Positions 1 through 9,850 of a DNA stretch of 64,000 bases are shown piece by piece. The stretch lies in assembly GCF_004123805.1 (NCBI RefSeq), contig NZ_RWJX01000005.1:1-64000 (forward strand), in the 5' to 3' direction. This stretch comes from Cellulomonas endophytica. Lineage in GTDB: Bacteria; Actinomycetota; Actinomycetes; Actinomycetales; Cellulomonadaceae. How positions within the stretch are numbered: the stretch's first letter is position 1; each line of letters begins with the position of its first letter. The notes beneath the pieces are model-generated. The model was not told the DNA's origin. It did no database searches and was given only the letters and a program-made list of their open reading frames with translations. The position numbers were made by a program, and so were the translations under genes.

Positions 1-38
1 GGCACCTCGTCGGGTGGGGCGGGGCCGGGCGTCGTGGG

Positions 39-1250
39 TCAGCGCGGGAGGGTGGCCTCGCGGAGGGTGGGGCCGCCGTCGCCGAGGCGCCAGGAGCCCC
101 AGCCGTCGGGGACGTGCTCCGTGTCCGCGGCGCGCGCGGCGGCGTGGTCGGGGTCGGCGTGGACGCTGCCGTCGGGGAGGGCGAGCAGGCCGTCGACCCG
201 CAGCGTCACGACGAGGCGCTGCCCCCGCCGGGCCCGGACCCAGACGAGCTCCTGCGCCTCGCCGGCCCCGGCCCCCAGGGCGGCGAGCGCGGGGTGCGCG
301 TCGGGCACGTCGGCCGTGCCCTCGGGTGCTCCCGGTGCGTCCGGGGCCGCGTCCGTGGCGTGGGCGCCCGTGTGCCGGGGGTCGTCCTGGCCGGCGGCGC
401 GCGGGGTGTCCGAGTCGGCCGGGCGCGGGGTGTCCGCGTCGGCCGGGGCCGTGGCATCGGCGGTGGGCGGGGCGGCGGCCGCGTGGCGGTGGGCGTCCGC
501 GCCGGGCGCGATGGGGGTCACGACGGCGGTGGGGGCGGTCACCGCCGCCGGGGACGGGGTGCCGGCCGGCGGCGTCGGCACCGCGACGGGCGGCGGGTAC
601 GTGCCGACGGTGCCCAGCGGGCGCGGCGCGGAGCCGGGCGGCGAGGGGACGAGGCGCAGCGGCGGCTCCACGGGCCGGCGGCGCTCCTCCGGGCCGACGT
701 GGGGCGCGACCTCGACGAGGCGCCGGTCCCCCGCGCCGTGCACGACGCCGAGGCGCAGGACGCGCACGTCGCGACCCGAGGACCGCAGGAACGCCAGGGT
801 GTCCTCGACGTCGGCGGGGACGTCGGCGCACAGCAGCACCACCCGCACCCCGCGGTCGGCGTCCTGGCGCGCCAGCCACGGCACCCGCTCGCGGAAGGCG
901 GCGTACTCGGAGGAGAAGCGGTGCGGGTCGGCGCTGAACGCCCGGGCGAGGTCGCCGACGGACCAGCGGCTCACCTGGCCGGCGTGCCGGAGGGCGGCGA
1001 TCACCGCGGCCTCGTCGAGCACCTGCGCGACCTCGACGACGACGGGACGCCCCGAGCCGTCCAGCGCCACCGCGGCGGGGCCGCCGTCTTCGTCGCCGGC
1101 CCGCGTCCGGACCGGGAAGAGCGCCTCCCCGACGACCTCGGCCAGGTGGCGGTCGAGCAGCGCGGCGCTCTCCTGCGCGAAGAGGCCGGTGACGGGCTGC
1201 ATGGGCTGGACGAGGCGGGCGTCGCCCTCGTCGAGCTCGAAGATCGGCAT
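39..1250 (-). CDS. Nuclease-like protein with C-terminal RAMA domain
   Basis: Predicted 403-residue soluble protein of unknown role. Residues about 25-90 resemble the core of PD-(D/E)xK/NucS-type nucleases: Asp64 in ALDGSG, then Glu73 in VVVEVAQ. The usual lysine two residues after the glutamate is Ala75, so catalysis is doubtful. Residues about 190-310 are a Pro/Ala/Thr/Asp-rich linker. The last 80 residues (VWVRARRGQRL, VDGLLALPDGSV, AAARAAD, GWGSWRL) match the RAMA fold (restriction enzyme adenine methylase associated), which elsewhere accompanies modification-dependent nucleases and methylases and is thought to read DNA. No methylase or second restriction subunit is visible, but the window begins 38 bases beyond the stop codon. 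The domain calls come from motif reading; confidence is good for RAMA and moderate for the nuclease fold. Confidence 0.6.
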   Translation of the reverse strand: MPIFELDEGDARLVQPMQPVTGLFAQESAALLDRHLAEVVGEALFPVRTRAGDEDGGPAAVALDGSGRPVVVEVAQVLDEAAVIAALRHAGQVSRWSVGDLARAFSADPHRFSSEYAAFRERVPWLARQDADRGVRVVLLCADVPADVEDTLAFLRSSGRDVRVLRLGVVHGAGDRRLVEVAPHVGPEERRRPVEPPLRLVPSPPGSAPRPLGTVGTYPPPVAVPTPPAGTPSPAAVTAPTAVVTPIAPGADAHRHAAAAPPTADATAPADADTPRPADSDTPRAAGQDDPRHTGAHATDAAPDAPGAPEGTADVPDAHPALAALGAGAGEAQELVWVRARRGQRLVVTLRVDGLLALPDGSVHADPDHAAARAADTEHVPDGWGSWRLGDGGPTLREATLPR

Positions 1251-1445
1251 GCGCCCGCCCCTCCGGGCGGCGGGGATGCCCCGCGCCCCTCGACCCGCGG
1301 CCCGTGCGCCGGGCCCCGCCTACTCTCGCACAGGCCTCCGGGCCCTCCGGCCCCTGCCCGCGGTGCGGGACGGGGGCGCGGCGGACCCGGCCACGCCGCG
1401 CGTCGGACCACGGCCCGCACCCGGGCCGGGCCCGCGTCGGGGGCC

Positions 1446-1745
1446 TCAGCCCTCGCGGCGGAGGACCCTCTCGACGCGCTCGACCTTGGCGTCGAGCTCC
1501 CCCGTCCAGCCGGGCCGGATGTCGGCCTTGAGCACCAGCGAGACGCGGTGCCCGTGCCGTCCGACGGCCTCTGTCGCGCGGCGCACCACGTCCATCACCT
1601 CGTCCCACTCGCCCTCGAGGGTCGTGAACATGGCGTCCGTGCGGTGCGGCAGGCCGGAGCCGCGCACGATCCGCACGGCGTCGGCGACGGCCTCGGACAC
1701 GGACTCACCGGCACCGAGCGGCGCGACGGAGAAGGCGACGAGCAT
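1446..1745 (-). CDS. MTH1187/YkoF-family thiamine-binding-like protein
   Basis: A 99-residue protein with the typical small ferredoxin-like fold of the MTH1187 (DUF77) family. It starts MLVAFSVAPLG, has the family pattern SVSEAVADAVRIVRGSGLPHR, a central TTLEGEWDEVMDVV helix and the C-terminal strand VSLVLKADIRPG. Family members bind thiamine or related pyrimidine compounds, and their length (about 100 residues) fits. The ATG at 1745 is preceded by a weak GAGGG-like ribosome site. Longer in-frame upstream sequence is arginine-rich shadow reading and was discarded. It lies between the FAD/Fe-S dehydrogenase gene and the RAMA gene on the same strand, with no obvious functional link. Confidence 0.78.
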   Translation of the reverse strand: MLVAFSVAPLGAGESVSEAVADAVRIVRGSGLPHRTDAMFTTLEGEWDEVMDVVRRATEAVGRHGHRVSLVLKADIRPGWTGELDAKVERVERVLRREG

Positions 1746-1849
1746 GCCCTCACCCTGCCAGACCGAGCACCCGGCGCCGCGACGGCCCGCCGCCCGGCCC
1801 CGCCGGCCCCGCCGCGCCGAGCGCCGAGGCGGCCGGGTCGGCCCGCGCC

Positions 1850-4837
1850 TCAGCCCGCGCGCGCGGCGACGCGGGCGGCCAGCAGCTGCGCCAGGTGCTG
1901 CCCGTCGTCGGCGCCGGCGAGCTGCTCGGCCTGCGTGCGGCACGAGAACCCGTCGGCGAGGTAGAGCGTGCCGGGGGCGCGCTCGCGCAGGGCGGGCAGC
2001 AGGGCCTGCTCCGCCACGGCGACCGACACCTCGTAGTGGCCGCGCTGCATGCCGAAGTTGCCGGCGAGGCCGCAGCACCCGGCGAGCACGTCGAGCCGCG
2101 CACCGGCGTCCGTGAGCAGCCGCCGGTCCGCCGACCACGTCATGACGGAGTGGTGGTGGCAGTGGGGCTGCACCACCGCGGTGACGTCCGACAGGTCGGG
2201 CACGGTCCAGCGCTCACCGGGGCCCACCGGGGCGGGCGCGGTGAGGAGCTCGGCGAGGGTGTGCGTGGCGCGCGCCACCGCCGCCGCCCGAGGGTCGTCG
2301 GGCAGCAGGTCCTGCAGGTCCGAGCGCAGCACCGCGGTGCAGGACGGCTCGAGCCCGACGATGGGGATGCCGTTCACCGCGAAGGGCCCCAGCACCCCCA
2401 GCAGGTGCGTCAGCCGCTCCTTCGCGCCGGTGAGCTGGCCCGTCGAGATCCACGTGAGGCCGCAGCACGCCTCCTGCTCGGGCAGGAGCACCTCGTAGCC
2501 CGCGTCCCGGAGCACCGCGACGGCGGCGCGCGCGACGTCCGGCGCGAGGGAGTCGGAGAAGGAGTCGGTCCACAGCACGACGGGCGGACGCCCGGAGCCG
2601 CCGGCCACGGGGGTCGGCGGCGCCTGGCCTGCGGCGACCTCCGCGGAGCGCGAGGCCGCGGTGGGCTCGGCGGTCGTCGCGTGCCGGACCGAGGCCGCCC
2701 CCTGCGTCCGGGCCCAGCGGCGGAACGGCTCGGGCGCGAAGCGCACCATGGAGCGGCGGGGGTCCATGCCGCCGGCCCGCAGCACGAGCCGGGCCACCGG
2801 CCGCACGCCGAGCACGGCGTTCGCGGCGCGGGCGAGCGCCGGCACCGCCGTCACCAGGCGCGCCCACCGCGGCAGCCACCCCAGCGCGTAGTGGTCCACG
2901 GGGCGCAGCCGGCCCTCGTAGGTGCGGTGCAGCACCTCGGACTTGTACTGCGCCATGTCGACGCCCGCGGGGCAGTCCGACGAGCACGCCTTGCAGCTCA
3001 GGCAGAGGTCGAGCGACTCGTGGACCTCCTCCGAGGACCAGCCCGACGAGACCAGCGTGCCGTTGGCCATCTCCTGGAGCACCCGCGCGCGGCCGCGCGT
3101 GACGTCCTTCTCGTCCTGCGTCGCCCGGTACGACGGGCACATGAAGCCGCCCGCGGCGGAGGTGTCGGCCCGGCACTTGCCCACGCCGACGCAGCGGTGC
3201 ACGGCGTTGGTCATGTCCCCGCCGTCGTGGCGGAAGGAGAAGCCGGTCGTCGGCAGCAGGGGACGCGCGGCGGGCCGGCGCAGGTCGGCGTCGAGCGGCG
3301 CGGGCCGCACGAGCACGCCCGGGTTCAGCCCGTCCGCCGGGTCGAACAGGTCCTTCACGGCGCCGAAGAGCGCGATCGTCCGCGGGGAGTACATGAGGGG
3401 CAGCAGCTCCGAGCGCGCCCGCCCGTCCCCGTGCTCCCCGGACATGGAGCCGCCGTGGGCGACGACGAGCCGCGCCGCGTCCTCCATGAACGCCCGCAGG
3501 GGGTCGCCCGAGTGGGCCATCGGGATGTCGAGCCGCAGGTGGACGCAGCCGTCGCCGAAGTGCCCGTACGCCAGGCCGTCCACGCCGTGCCCGGCCATGA
3601 GCGCCTCGAGCTCGCGCAGGTAGGCGCCGAGCCGCTCCGGCGGGACGGCGGAGTCCTCGAACCCGGGCCAGGCCTGCTCGCCCGCGGGGGTGCGCCCGGC
3701 GAGGCCGGCGCCGTCCGCGCGGATGCGCCACAGCGCGGAGGCCTGCGGCCCCGGGGGGAAGACGCCGACGGCGGTGGTCCCGGCGTCGGCGGCCAGCGCG
3801 CGGCCCCGCGCCAGGGCCTCGTCGACCGAGTCGCCACCGACCTCCACCATGAGCCAGCCGCCGCCGGCCGGCAGCGGCGGCACGGCCGAGGCGCCCCGGT
3901 GGCGGCGGACCACGTCGACGAGCCGGGCGTCCAGCCCCTCGACGGCGAGCGGGCCGTGGGCGAGCAGCGCGGGCACGGCGTCCGCGGCCGTGGCCATGTC
4001 GGGGTAGCCGAGCACGACGAGGACGGGCGCCGCGGCGACCGGGACGAGCCGGACGGTGGCGGCCAGGGTCGTCGTGAGCGTGCCCTCCGTCCCGACGAGC
4101 GCCTTGGCCAGGTCGGTGCCGCGCTCGGGCAGCAGGTGCTCCAGCGAATAGCCCGACACCTGGCGCCCGAAGCGGCCGAGCTCCGTGCGCAGCACGTCGA
4201 GGTGCTCACGGACGAGGCCGTCCAGCCCCGGCACCGCGTCCAGCGCACCGGCGCCCGCGCCCGCCTCGAAGCGCCGCCCCCGGCCGTCGACGACGTCGAG
4301 CGCGACGACGTTGTCCGCCGTGCGGCCGTAGGCCACCGCGTGGGGACCGCAGGCGTTGTTGCCGATCATGCCGCCGAGCGTCGCCCGGTCCTGCGTCGAC
4401 GGGTCGGGCCCGAAGCGCAGCCCGTGCGGGGCGGCGGCGCGCTGCAGGGCGGACATCACGACGCCCGGCTCGACGCGCGCGGTCCGGGCCTCGGGGTCGA
4501 GCGCGAGCACGCGGTGCAGGTGGGCCGAGAGGTCGAGCACGATGCCCGTGCCGACGCTGTTGCCGGCCACGGAGGTGCCGCCGCCGCGCGACGTCAGCGG
4601 CGTGCCCGTCTCGCGGGCGACCTCGAGGGCGGCCAGCACGTCGTCCGTGTCCCGGGGTGCGACCACGACGGAGGGCACGACGCGGTAGTTCGACGCGTCG
4701 GTGGAGTACTCCGCCCGGCGCCGGGACGAGTCGTCGACCTCCCCGCGGACCGCCCGGCGCAGCCGCGCGACGACCTCGGGCACGTCGGCGCCGCCGGACC
4801 GCACGTCCGGGCGCCTCTCGGTGGTCCCTGCGCTCAC
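1850..4837 (-). CDS. FAD-binding and Fe-S D-lactate-type dehydrogenase
   Basis: A 995-residue fusion of a GlcD-type FAD oxidase with a GlcF-type iron-sulfur and CCG module, the layout of YdiJ/Dld-II-like D-2-hydroxyacid dehydrogenases. The PCMH FAD-binding part has YSTDASNYR (about 44-52), RGGGTSVAGN (84-94) and GGMIGNNACGP (about 153-163). The FAD-oxidase C-terminal part has YGHFGDGCVH and SGEHGDGRARSELL. Cysteine clusters at about 545-565 and at 610-625 (CLSCKACSSDCP) can hold 4Fe-4S centres. Two CCG repeats follow, at about 792 (CCGLTW) and 922 (AGCCGLAGNFG). It probably oxidises D-lactate or another 2-hydroxyacid and passes electrons to a quinone or carrier. The substrate cannot be fixed from sequence. 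All domains are intact, and the ATG at 4837 gives the normal family N-terminus. Confidence 0.88.
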   Translation of the reverse strand: MSAGTTERRPDVRSGGADVPEVVARLRRAVRGEVDDSSRRRAEYSTDASNYRVVPSVVVAPRDTDDVLAALEVARETGTPLTSRGGGTSVAGNSVGTGIVLDLSAHLHRVLALDPEARTARVEPGVVMSALQRAAAPHGLRFGPDPSTQDRATLGGMIGNNACGPHAVAYGRTADNVVALDVVDGRGRRFEAGAGAGALDAVPGLDGLVREHLDVLRTELGRFGRQVSGYSLEHLLPERGTDLAKALVGTEGTLTTTLAATVRLVPVAAAPVLVVLGYPDMATAADAVPALLAHGPLAVEGLDARLVDVVRRHRGASAVPPLPAGGGWLMVEVGGDSVDEALARGRALAADAGTTAVGVFPPGPQASALWRIRADGAGLAGRTPAGEQAWPGFEDSAVPPERLGAYLRELEALMAGHGVDGLAYGHFGDGCVHLRLDIPMAHSGDPLRAFMEDAARLVVAHGGSMSGEHGDGRARSELLPLMYSPRTIALFGAVKDLFDPADGLNPGVLVRPAPLDADLRRPAARPLLPTTGFSFRHDGGDMTNAVHRCVGVGKCRADTSAAGGFMCPSYRATQDEKDVTRGRARVLQEMANGTLVSSGWSSEEVHESLDLCLSCKACSSDCPAGVDMAQYKSEVLHRTYEGRLRPVDHYALGWLPRWARLVTAVPALARAANAVLGVRPVARLVLRAGGMDPRRSMVRFAPEPFRRWARTQGAASVRHATTAEPTAASRSAEVAAGQAPPTPVAGGSGRPPVVLWTDSFSDSLAPDVARAAVAVLRDAGYEVLLPEQEACCGLTWISTGQLTGAKERLTHLLGVLGPFAVNGIPIVGLEPSCTAVLRSDLQDLLPDDPRAAAVARATHTLAELLTAPAPVGPGERWTVPDLSDVTAVVQPHCHHHSVMTWSADRRLLTDAGARLDVLAGCCGLAGNFGMQRGHYEVSVAVAEQALLPALRERAPGTLYLADGFSCRTQAEQLAGADDGQHLAQLLAARVAARAG

Positions 4838-4972
4838 GCGCGCAGTCTCGCACCCGCCCCCGACACCGCGGGGCGGCCGTCCGCAGCCGGCTGCCAGCCC
4901 CGGCCGCGCGGGGAGGGGCGCCGGCGGTCCGGACGCCGTGCCGTCGGCGGCACGGCGCCCCGACCGGACGGC

Positions 4973-5413
4973 TCAGGACTCCAGGCGGGCGTCCAGGGTG
5001 ATCGTCGTGCCCGTGAGCGCCTTGCTCACCGGGCAGGTGGCCTTCGCGTCGTCGGCGACCTTGCGGAACTGCTCCTCGTCGAGCCCCTCGACCTCGCCCG
5101 TCACCGTGAGGTGGATCGTCGAGATGCGGAACCCGCCGGCGGGGTCGGGCGCGAGCGTGACGTCGGCCGTGACCTCGAGGGCCTGCGGCGTGCCGCCCGC
5201 CGCCGCGGCGAGGGCGGAGAACTGCATGGCGTAGCACGAGGAGTGCGCGGCGGCGACGAGCTCCTCGGGGCTCGTCGTGCCGCCGGCCTCGTCGGCGGCA
5301 CGCCTGGGGAAGGAGACGTCGTAGGTGCCGACGCCGGAGCTGCTGAGCTCGACCTGGCCGCCGCCGTCCTCGAGCGTGCCGTTCCAGGCGGTGCGGGCGG
5401 TGCGAGTGGGCAT
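4973..5413 (-). CDS. OsmC/Ohr family peroxiredoxin-like protein
   Basis: A 146-residue protein of the OsmC/Ohr fold that reduces organic hydroperoxides through two active-site cysteines. Cys60 is in AAAHSSCYAMQFS and Cys127 in KATCPVSKAL, the family spacing and context. SPEELVAAAHSSC is the OsmC-type signature. The ATG at 5413 follows a good GGAGAGG ribosome site, so the 17 upstream in-frame residues are not used. It is monocistronic, lies 135 bp from the start of the FAD/Fe-S dehydrogenase gene, and is divergent from the secreted protease. OhrR-type regulation is known for relatives, but no MarR gene is adjacent. Confidence 0.9.
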   Translation of the reverse strand: MPTRTARTAWNGTLEDGGGQVELSSSGVGTYDVSFPRRAADEAGGTTSPEELVAAAHSSCYAMQFSALAAAAGGTPQALEVTADVTLAPDPAGGFRISTIHLTVTGEVEGLDEEQFRKVADDAKATCPVSKALTGTTITLDARLES

Positions 5414-5897
5414 GTCGGTGCCTCTCCGTGCGGTGGTGGGCCTGTCGGGGACCGAGCGGTCCACGGCCCCGGGGAACGCCCGTCAGGCTAGGAGCGCGAC
5501 CCCGGGTGCGCCAGGCGGGCACGGTCGAGGACGGACGGGGTGGCGCCGGGAGCGCGCCGAGGCGCGCGGCCCCGGGCGGCCGGGGCGGGAGGGGCCGCGG
5601 ACGGCGGTGGCGCGCCGTGACCGCCTCCGGACAGAACCGCCCGGAAGGGTGACGAATCGGGCTACCCGTCAGTACGGTGCGGGTGAACCTGTGCACCGGC
5701 CATGGCCCGTGACCAGCACCGTCGTCGCGCGTGCCGCCGGGGCTGCTCCCGGCCGGCCGCCGGCGCCCGGCCGGACGCCCCGCCCACCGGCTCTCGCGAG
5801 CCCCTGCCGCCACCCCTGCACGCACCGCCGCACCGCACGCACGGCCGCCCCACCCGCACGCCCGCCCCACCGCCTCGTCGACCACCGGGAAGCCCCC
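5414..5897. other. 484-bp divergent intergenic region (osmC-like / subtilase)
   Basis: No supported gene lies here. The region must hold the outward promoters of the OsmC-like gene (minus) and the subtilase gene (plus). An imperfect palindrome at 5664-5684 has arms ACCCG and CGGGT around CAGTACGG and could be a regulator site. The last 60 bases before the protease ATG include GGGAAG, a plausible ribosome site. Readings of this stretch as protein are arginine- and proline-rich shadow frames. Confidence 0.5.
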
Positions 5898-8800
5898 ATG
5901 ACGCGTCGCCCAGCGATCGCCGCACTGACAGCCCTCTCCATGACCCTCGTGTCCGCGGCCCTCGGCGCCTCGGCCGCCGCCGCCCCCACCGACCCCGCCG
6001 GCGGGCCCGCCGCCCTGCTCGAGGCGGCCCAGCGCGCACGCAGCGCCGCGGCCTCGCTCCCGGCCGACGCCAAGGTCGACGGCGCCCTCGCCGCCGCCAC
6101 CGGCCCCGTCACCGCGTTCGTCGAGTACACCGCCGCGCCCGGCGTGGAGGTGGCCGCCGCCGGCGGCTCCCCCGCGGCCGTGCAGGCCGCCGCCGCGCGG
6201 ACGGAGGCGGTCGCGGAGGCCGTGGTGCCGCAGCGCGGCGGCGTCGCCGCGCGGTCGGCCGCCGCCGCCCCGACCCGGGTCGCCACGCTGACGAACCTCG
6301 TCGCCGGCTCCCTCGTCACCGGCGACGCCGCGACGCTGCGCGCGCTCGCCGACTCCCCCGACGTCGTCTCCGTCCGGCGCATCACGCCCCGGACCCTGCA
6401 CAACGCGGCCGCGGTCGAGTTCACGCGGACGCTGCAGGCCTGGCAGCAGACGGGCCAGACCGGCGAGGGCGTGTCCATCGGCGTCGTCGACACGGGCCTG
6501 GACTACACGCACGCGGCCTTCGGCGGCCCCGGCACGGAGGAGGCCTTCGCGGCCGCCTACGGCACCGACGGCACGGGGCCCGTCCCCGAGGGCCTGTACG
6601 ACCCGGCGAAGTTCCTCGGCGGCATCGACCTCGCCGGCCCGACGTACAACGCCGACACCACCTCCGAGTCCTACCAGCCCGTCCCGGCGCCCGACGCCAA
6701 CCCGATCGACTCCACGGAGGAGGTCGGCGGGGGCCACGGCACCCACGTCGCCGGCACGGCCGCCGGCTACGGCGTCCTGTCCGACGGCACCACCTTCGAC
6801 GGCGACCACACCGCCCTCGAGAGCGTCGCCGACTGGCGCGTCGGCCCCGGCACCGCGCCGCGGGCCGGCATCTACGCGCTCAAGGTGTTCGGCGACGAGG
6901 GCGGCTCGACCGACCTGACGACGCTGGCCCTCGACGTGGCCGCCGACCCGGACGGCGACGGCGACTTCTCCGACCGCCTCGACGTGGTGAACATGTCGCT
7001 CGGGTCCGACTACGGGCCCGCGGACGACGTGGAGAACCAGGTCGTCACGGCCCTGACGGCCCTCGGCACGAGCGTCGTCATGTCGGCCGGCAACAACGGC
7101 GACCTCACCGACACGGGCGGCAGCCCCGGCAACACCGCCGCCGGCCTGGCCGTCGCCTCCTCCATCAGCAGCCCGCAGACCTTCGACGCCCTCGAGGTCG
7201 TCGAGGCCGCCGACGCGTCCCTCGTCGGGCTGCACCCGGCGCAGAACTCCATCCCGTACACGGGCCCGGACGTCACCGCCCCCGTCGCGTACGTCGGCCC
7301 GACGTTCGACGGCTGCCTCCCCTTCACGGCGGAGCAGGCGGCCGAGGTCGCCGGCAAGATCGCCTACCTGTGGTGGGACGACGACGACGCCACCCGCGAG
7401 TGCGGCTCGGCCGCCCGGAACGCCAACGCCGCCGCAGCCGGCGCGGCGGGCACGCTGCTGCCGACCGACGAGCCCGTCTTCGCCGCCGGCATCTCCGGCA
7501 CCGCCGACATTCCCATGGTGCAGATGACGGCCACCATCACCGACGCCCTGCTCCCCGAGATCACGGCCGAGACGCTCACCCTGCGGATCGGCCCGGAGCG
7601 CGCCTCGTCCATCGTCGTCGACGAGGGCACGGGCGACATGCTCTCGAGCTTCTCGTCCCGCGGCGTGCACGGCTCGCTCGGGTGGAGCAAGCCCGACGTG
7701 GCGGCGCCCGGGCAGGGCATCCTGTCCGCCCGCGCCGGCGGCGGCACGGCGTCCGCGAACAACAGCGGCACGTCCATGGCCTCCCCGCACGTGGCCGGCA
7801 TCACCGCCCTCGTGCGCAGCGCGCACCCGGGCTGGCAGCCGTACCAGGTGAAGGCCGCCGTCGTGAACACCGCGACGCACGACGTCTACACCGACCCGGA
7901 CCGGCAGGGCGAGACCTACGCGCCCGAGCGGGTCGGCGCGGGCCGCGTCGACGGCCTCGACGCCGTCACCGCCACGACCCTGGCCTACAACAGCGCGTCC
8001 CCGGACGCGACCTCCGTGTCGTTCGGCGTCGTCGACGTCGCCGCGGACGCCGTCACGCTCCAGCGCACCGTCACGGTGGAGAACACGGGCAGCACCGCCG
8101 CCTCGTGGACCACGGACGTCACCTCGGCCACCACGGCCGGCGGCGCGACGATCACCGCGACCCCCGAGCGCCTCACCGTCCCTGCGGGCGGCACGGGCCT
8201 CGTGACGCTGACCCTCACGGCCGACCCGGACACGCTCGAGCGCGACCTCGACCCCACGTCGGACACGCTCCAGCAGGGCATCCCGCGCGAGTACGTGCCG
8301 ACGGTCTCCGGCCGGCTCGTCCTCACCTCGGGCGACACCGAGCTCCGCGTCCCGGTCCAGGCCGCACCGCGCCTCGTCGCCGACCTCGAGGCCGGGGACG
8401 TCACCTTCGCGGACGCCGGCAGCACCGAGGCCGCGCTGCCCCTCACGGGCCGCGGGGTCGCCCAGGGCGGCTGGTTCTCCCTGGTGACGCCGCTCGTGCT
8501 CGCCGCCGAGAGCCCCAAGCTCGAGGACGAGCCCGAGGACCCGCAGAGCCCCTCCACCCGCGCCGCCGCCGACCTGCGGTACGTGGGCTGGGCGTCCGAC
8601 GCGAAGGCGATCGAGGCCGCCGGCGGCGACCCCGACGACGCCACGCTCGGCATCGGCATCGCGGTCGACGGCGACTGGTCCGCGCTCGGCACGGGGGCCT
8701 CGTACCTCGTGGTCGACACGGACGTCGACGGCGACGGCACGGCCGACCTCGAGACCTACGCCGAGAAGCTCACGGGCACGGACATCACCATCGTCTGGAC

Positions 8801-9815
8801 CGTGGACCTCGCGACGGGGGACGTCCTGGACACCCAGCTGCTCAACGGGCTGGCCGGGTCCGTGGACAACGGCGCCTTCGACAGCAGCGTCGTCGTCCTG
8901 CCGATGAACCTCGCGGCGGTCGGCATCGAGCCCGGCGACACCCCGACGGTCTCGGTCTACACCACGAGCTACGACGGTCCGGACCCCAGCGGCATCCGCG
9001 ACGAGGTCCCGCCCTTCACGGTGGACCCGTACGACCCGCCGCTGTGGTTCGAGTCCAACATCGGCGAGGTCGGCGTGCTGGCCTCGCTCGGCGAGGACGG
9101 CGTGGAGCTGCCGGTGCACCGCCGCGCGGACGTCACGGACGCCCGGGTCCTGGTGCTCCAGCACCTCGACGCGAGCCCGGTGGAGCGCGCGGAGGTCGTG
9201 GAGGTGACGGTGCCCGACGCCGTCGCCACGACGACCACGCTCTCCGTGCAGGACCGGGACTACGCGGGGCAGCGCCTGACGCTGTCGGCGCAGGTCCGGC
9301 CCCTGGGCGCCGCCGGCACGGTGGCGTTCGTCGACGGCGGCACGACGATCGGCACCGCCCCCGTCGGCCGCAACGGGACCGCGCAGCTGACCACGACGCT
9401 CGGCGCCGGTGAGCACTCCGTCACCGCCGTCTTCACGCCGGAGCAGGGTGCGTACGCGTCCTCGACGAGCGCCCCGGCCCTGTTCTCCCTCGCGCCCTCG
9501 CCGTCCTCGGTGCGGGCGACGCCGGAGGAGAACCGGGTGGAGGCCGGCACCTCGCCCGTGCTCGACGTGACCGTCCGCGGCAGCCACGTCGACCCGACCG
9601 GCACCGTGACCGTCCGCCTCGGCGACACGGTCCTCGGCAGCGCCGAGCTCGCCGGCACCGGCCGGACGGCGACGGCGGAGGTCGTCCTCCCGGACGACCT
9701 GCCCGTGGGCAAGCACGCGGTCACGGTGTCCTACGCGGGCACCGCCGACCTCGCCCCGGCGACGACGACCACGTCGTTCCGGGTGCTCGCCGCGGCGCAG
9801 CAGTCCGCCGCGTAG
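5898..9815 (+). CDS. Secreted subtilase (S8) with PA-type insert and two Ig-like repeats
   Basis: A 1305-residue secreted serine protease. Residues 1 to about 30 are a signal peptide (MTRR, hydrophobic stretch, ASAAAA), followed by an inhibitor-like propeptide to about 170. The subtilisin triad is complete: Asp198 (GVVDTGLDYTH), His280 (GHGTHVAGTAAG) and Ser626 (SGTSMASPHVAG). The 346-residue gap between His and Ser holds a protease-associated-type insert (about 400-545), as in large extracellular subtilases. An Fn3-like segment follows the catalytic domain. The C-terminus has two Ig-like repeats, at about 1100-1200 and 1210-1305, each with a G(T)VxVxxG...LxAGxHxVTxxY pattern. It likely degrades extracellular protein. 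The ATG at 5898 was chosen because the signal peptide begins there. No cell-wall anchor motif is visible. Confidence 0.93.
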   Translation: MTRRPAIAALTALSMTLVSAALGASAAAAPTDPAGGPAALLEAAQRARSAAASLPADAKVDGALAAATGPVTAFVEYTAAPGVEVAAAGGSPAAVQAAAARTEAVAEAVVPQRGGVAARSAAAAPTRVATLTNLVAGSLVTGDAATLRALADSPDVVSVRRITPRTLHNAAAVEFTRTLQAWQQTGQTGEGVSIGVVDTGLDYTHAAFGGPGTEEAFAAAYGTDGTGPVPEGLYDPAKFLGGIDLAGPTYNADTTSESYQPVPAPDANPIDSTEEVGGGHGTHVAGTAAGYGVLSDGTTFDGDHTALESVADWRVGPGTAPRAGIYALKVFGDEGGSTDLTTLALDVAADPDGDGDFSDRLDVVNMSLGSDYGPADDVENQVVTALTALGTSVVMSAGNNGDLTDTGGSPGNTAAGLAVASSISSPQTFDALEVVEAADASLVGLHPAQNSIPYTGPDVTAPVAYVGPTFDGCLPFTAEQAAEVAGKIAYLWWDDDDATRECGSAARNANAAAAGAAGTLLPTDEPVFAAGISGTADIPMVQMTATITDALLPEITAETLTLRIGPERASSIVVDEGTGDMLSSFSSRGVHGSLGWSKPDVAAPGQGILSARAGGGTASANNSGTSMASPHVAGITALVRSAHPGWQPYQVKAAVVNTATHDVYTDPDRQGETYAPERVGAGRVDGLDAVTATTLAYNSASPDATSVSFGVVDVAADAVTLQRTVTVENTGSTAASWTTDVTSATTAGGATITATPERLTVPAGGTGLVTLTLTADPDTLERDLDPTSDTLQQGIPREYVPTVSGRLVLTSGDTELRVPVQAAPRLVADLEAGDVTFADAGSTEAALPLTGRGVAQGGWFSLVTPLVLAAESPKLEDEPEDPQSPSTRAAADLRYVGWASDAKAIEAAGGDPDDATLGIGIAVDGDWSALGTGASYLVVDTDVDGDGTADLETYAEKLTGTDITIVWTVDLATGDVLDTQLLNGLAGSVDNGAFDSSVVVLPMNLAAVGIEPGDTPTVSVYTTSYDGPDPSGIRDEVPPFTVDPYDPPLWFESNIGEVGVLASLGEDGVELPVHRRADVTDARVLVLQHLDASPVERAEVVEVTVPDAVATTTTLSVQDRDYAGQRLTLSAQVRPLGAAGTVAFVDGGTTIGTAPVGRNGTAQLTTTLGAGEHSVTAVFTPEQGAYASSTSAPALFSLAPSPSSVRATPEENRVEAGTSPVLDVTVRGSHVDPTGTVTVRLGDTVLGSAELAGTGRTATAEVVLPDDLPVGKHAVTVSYAGTADLAPATTTTSFRVLAAAQQSAA

Positions 9816-9850
9816 CGGCCGCACCACCCCCGGGCCACCGGCCCGGGCCC

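Noticed and set aside
1895-5491. A 1198-codon plus-strand frame opposite the FAD/Fe-S dehydrogenase
   Set aside because: Composition is typical of an antisense shadow frame and the opposite strand has a full set of enzyme motifs.
4206-9827. A 1873-codon open frame on the minus strand across the OsmC-like and subtilase genes
   Set aside because: It is Arg/Gly/Ala-rich, has no domain, and is antisense to an intact subtilase; it exists only because stop codons are rare at this G+C content.
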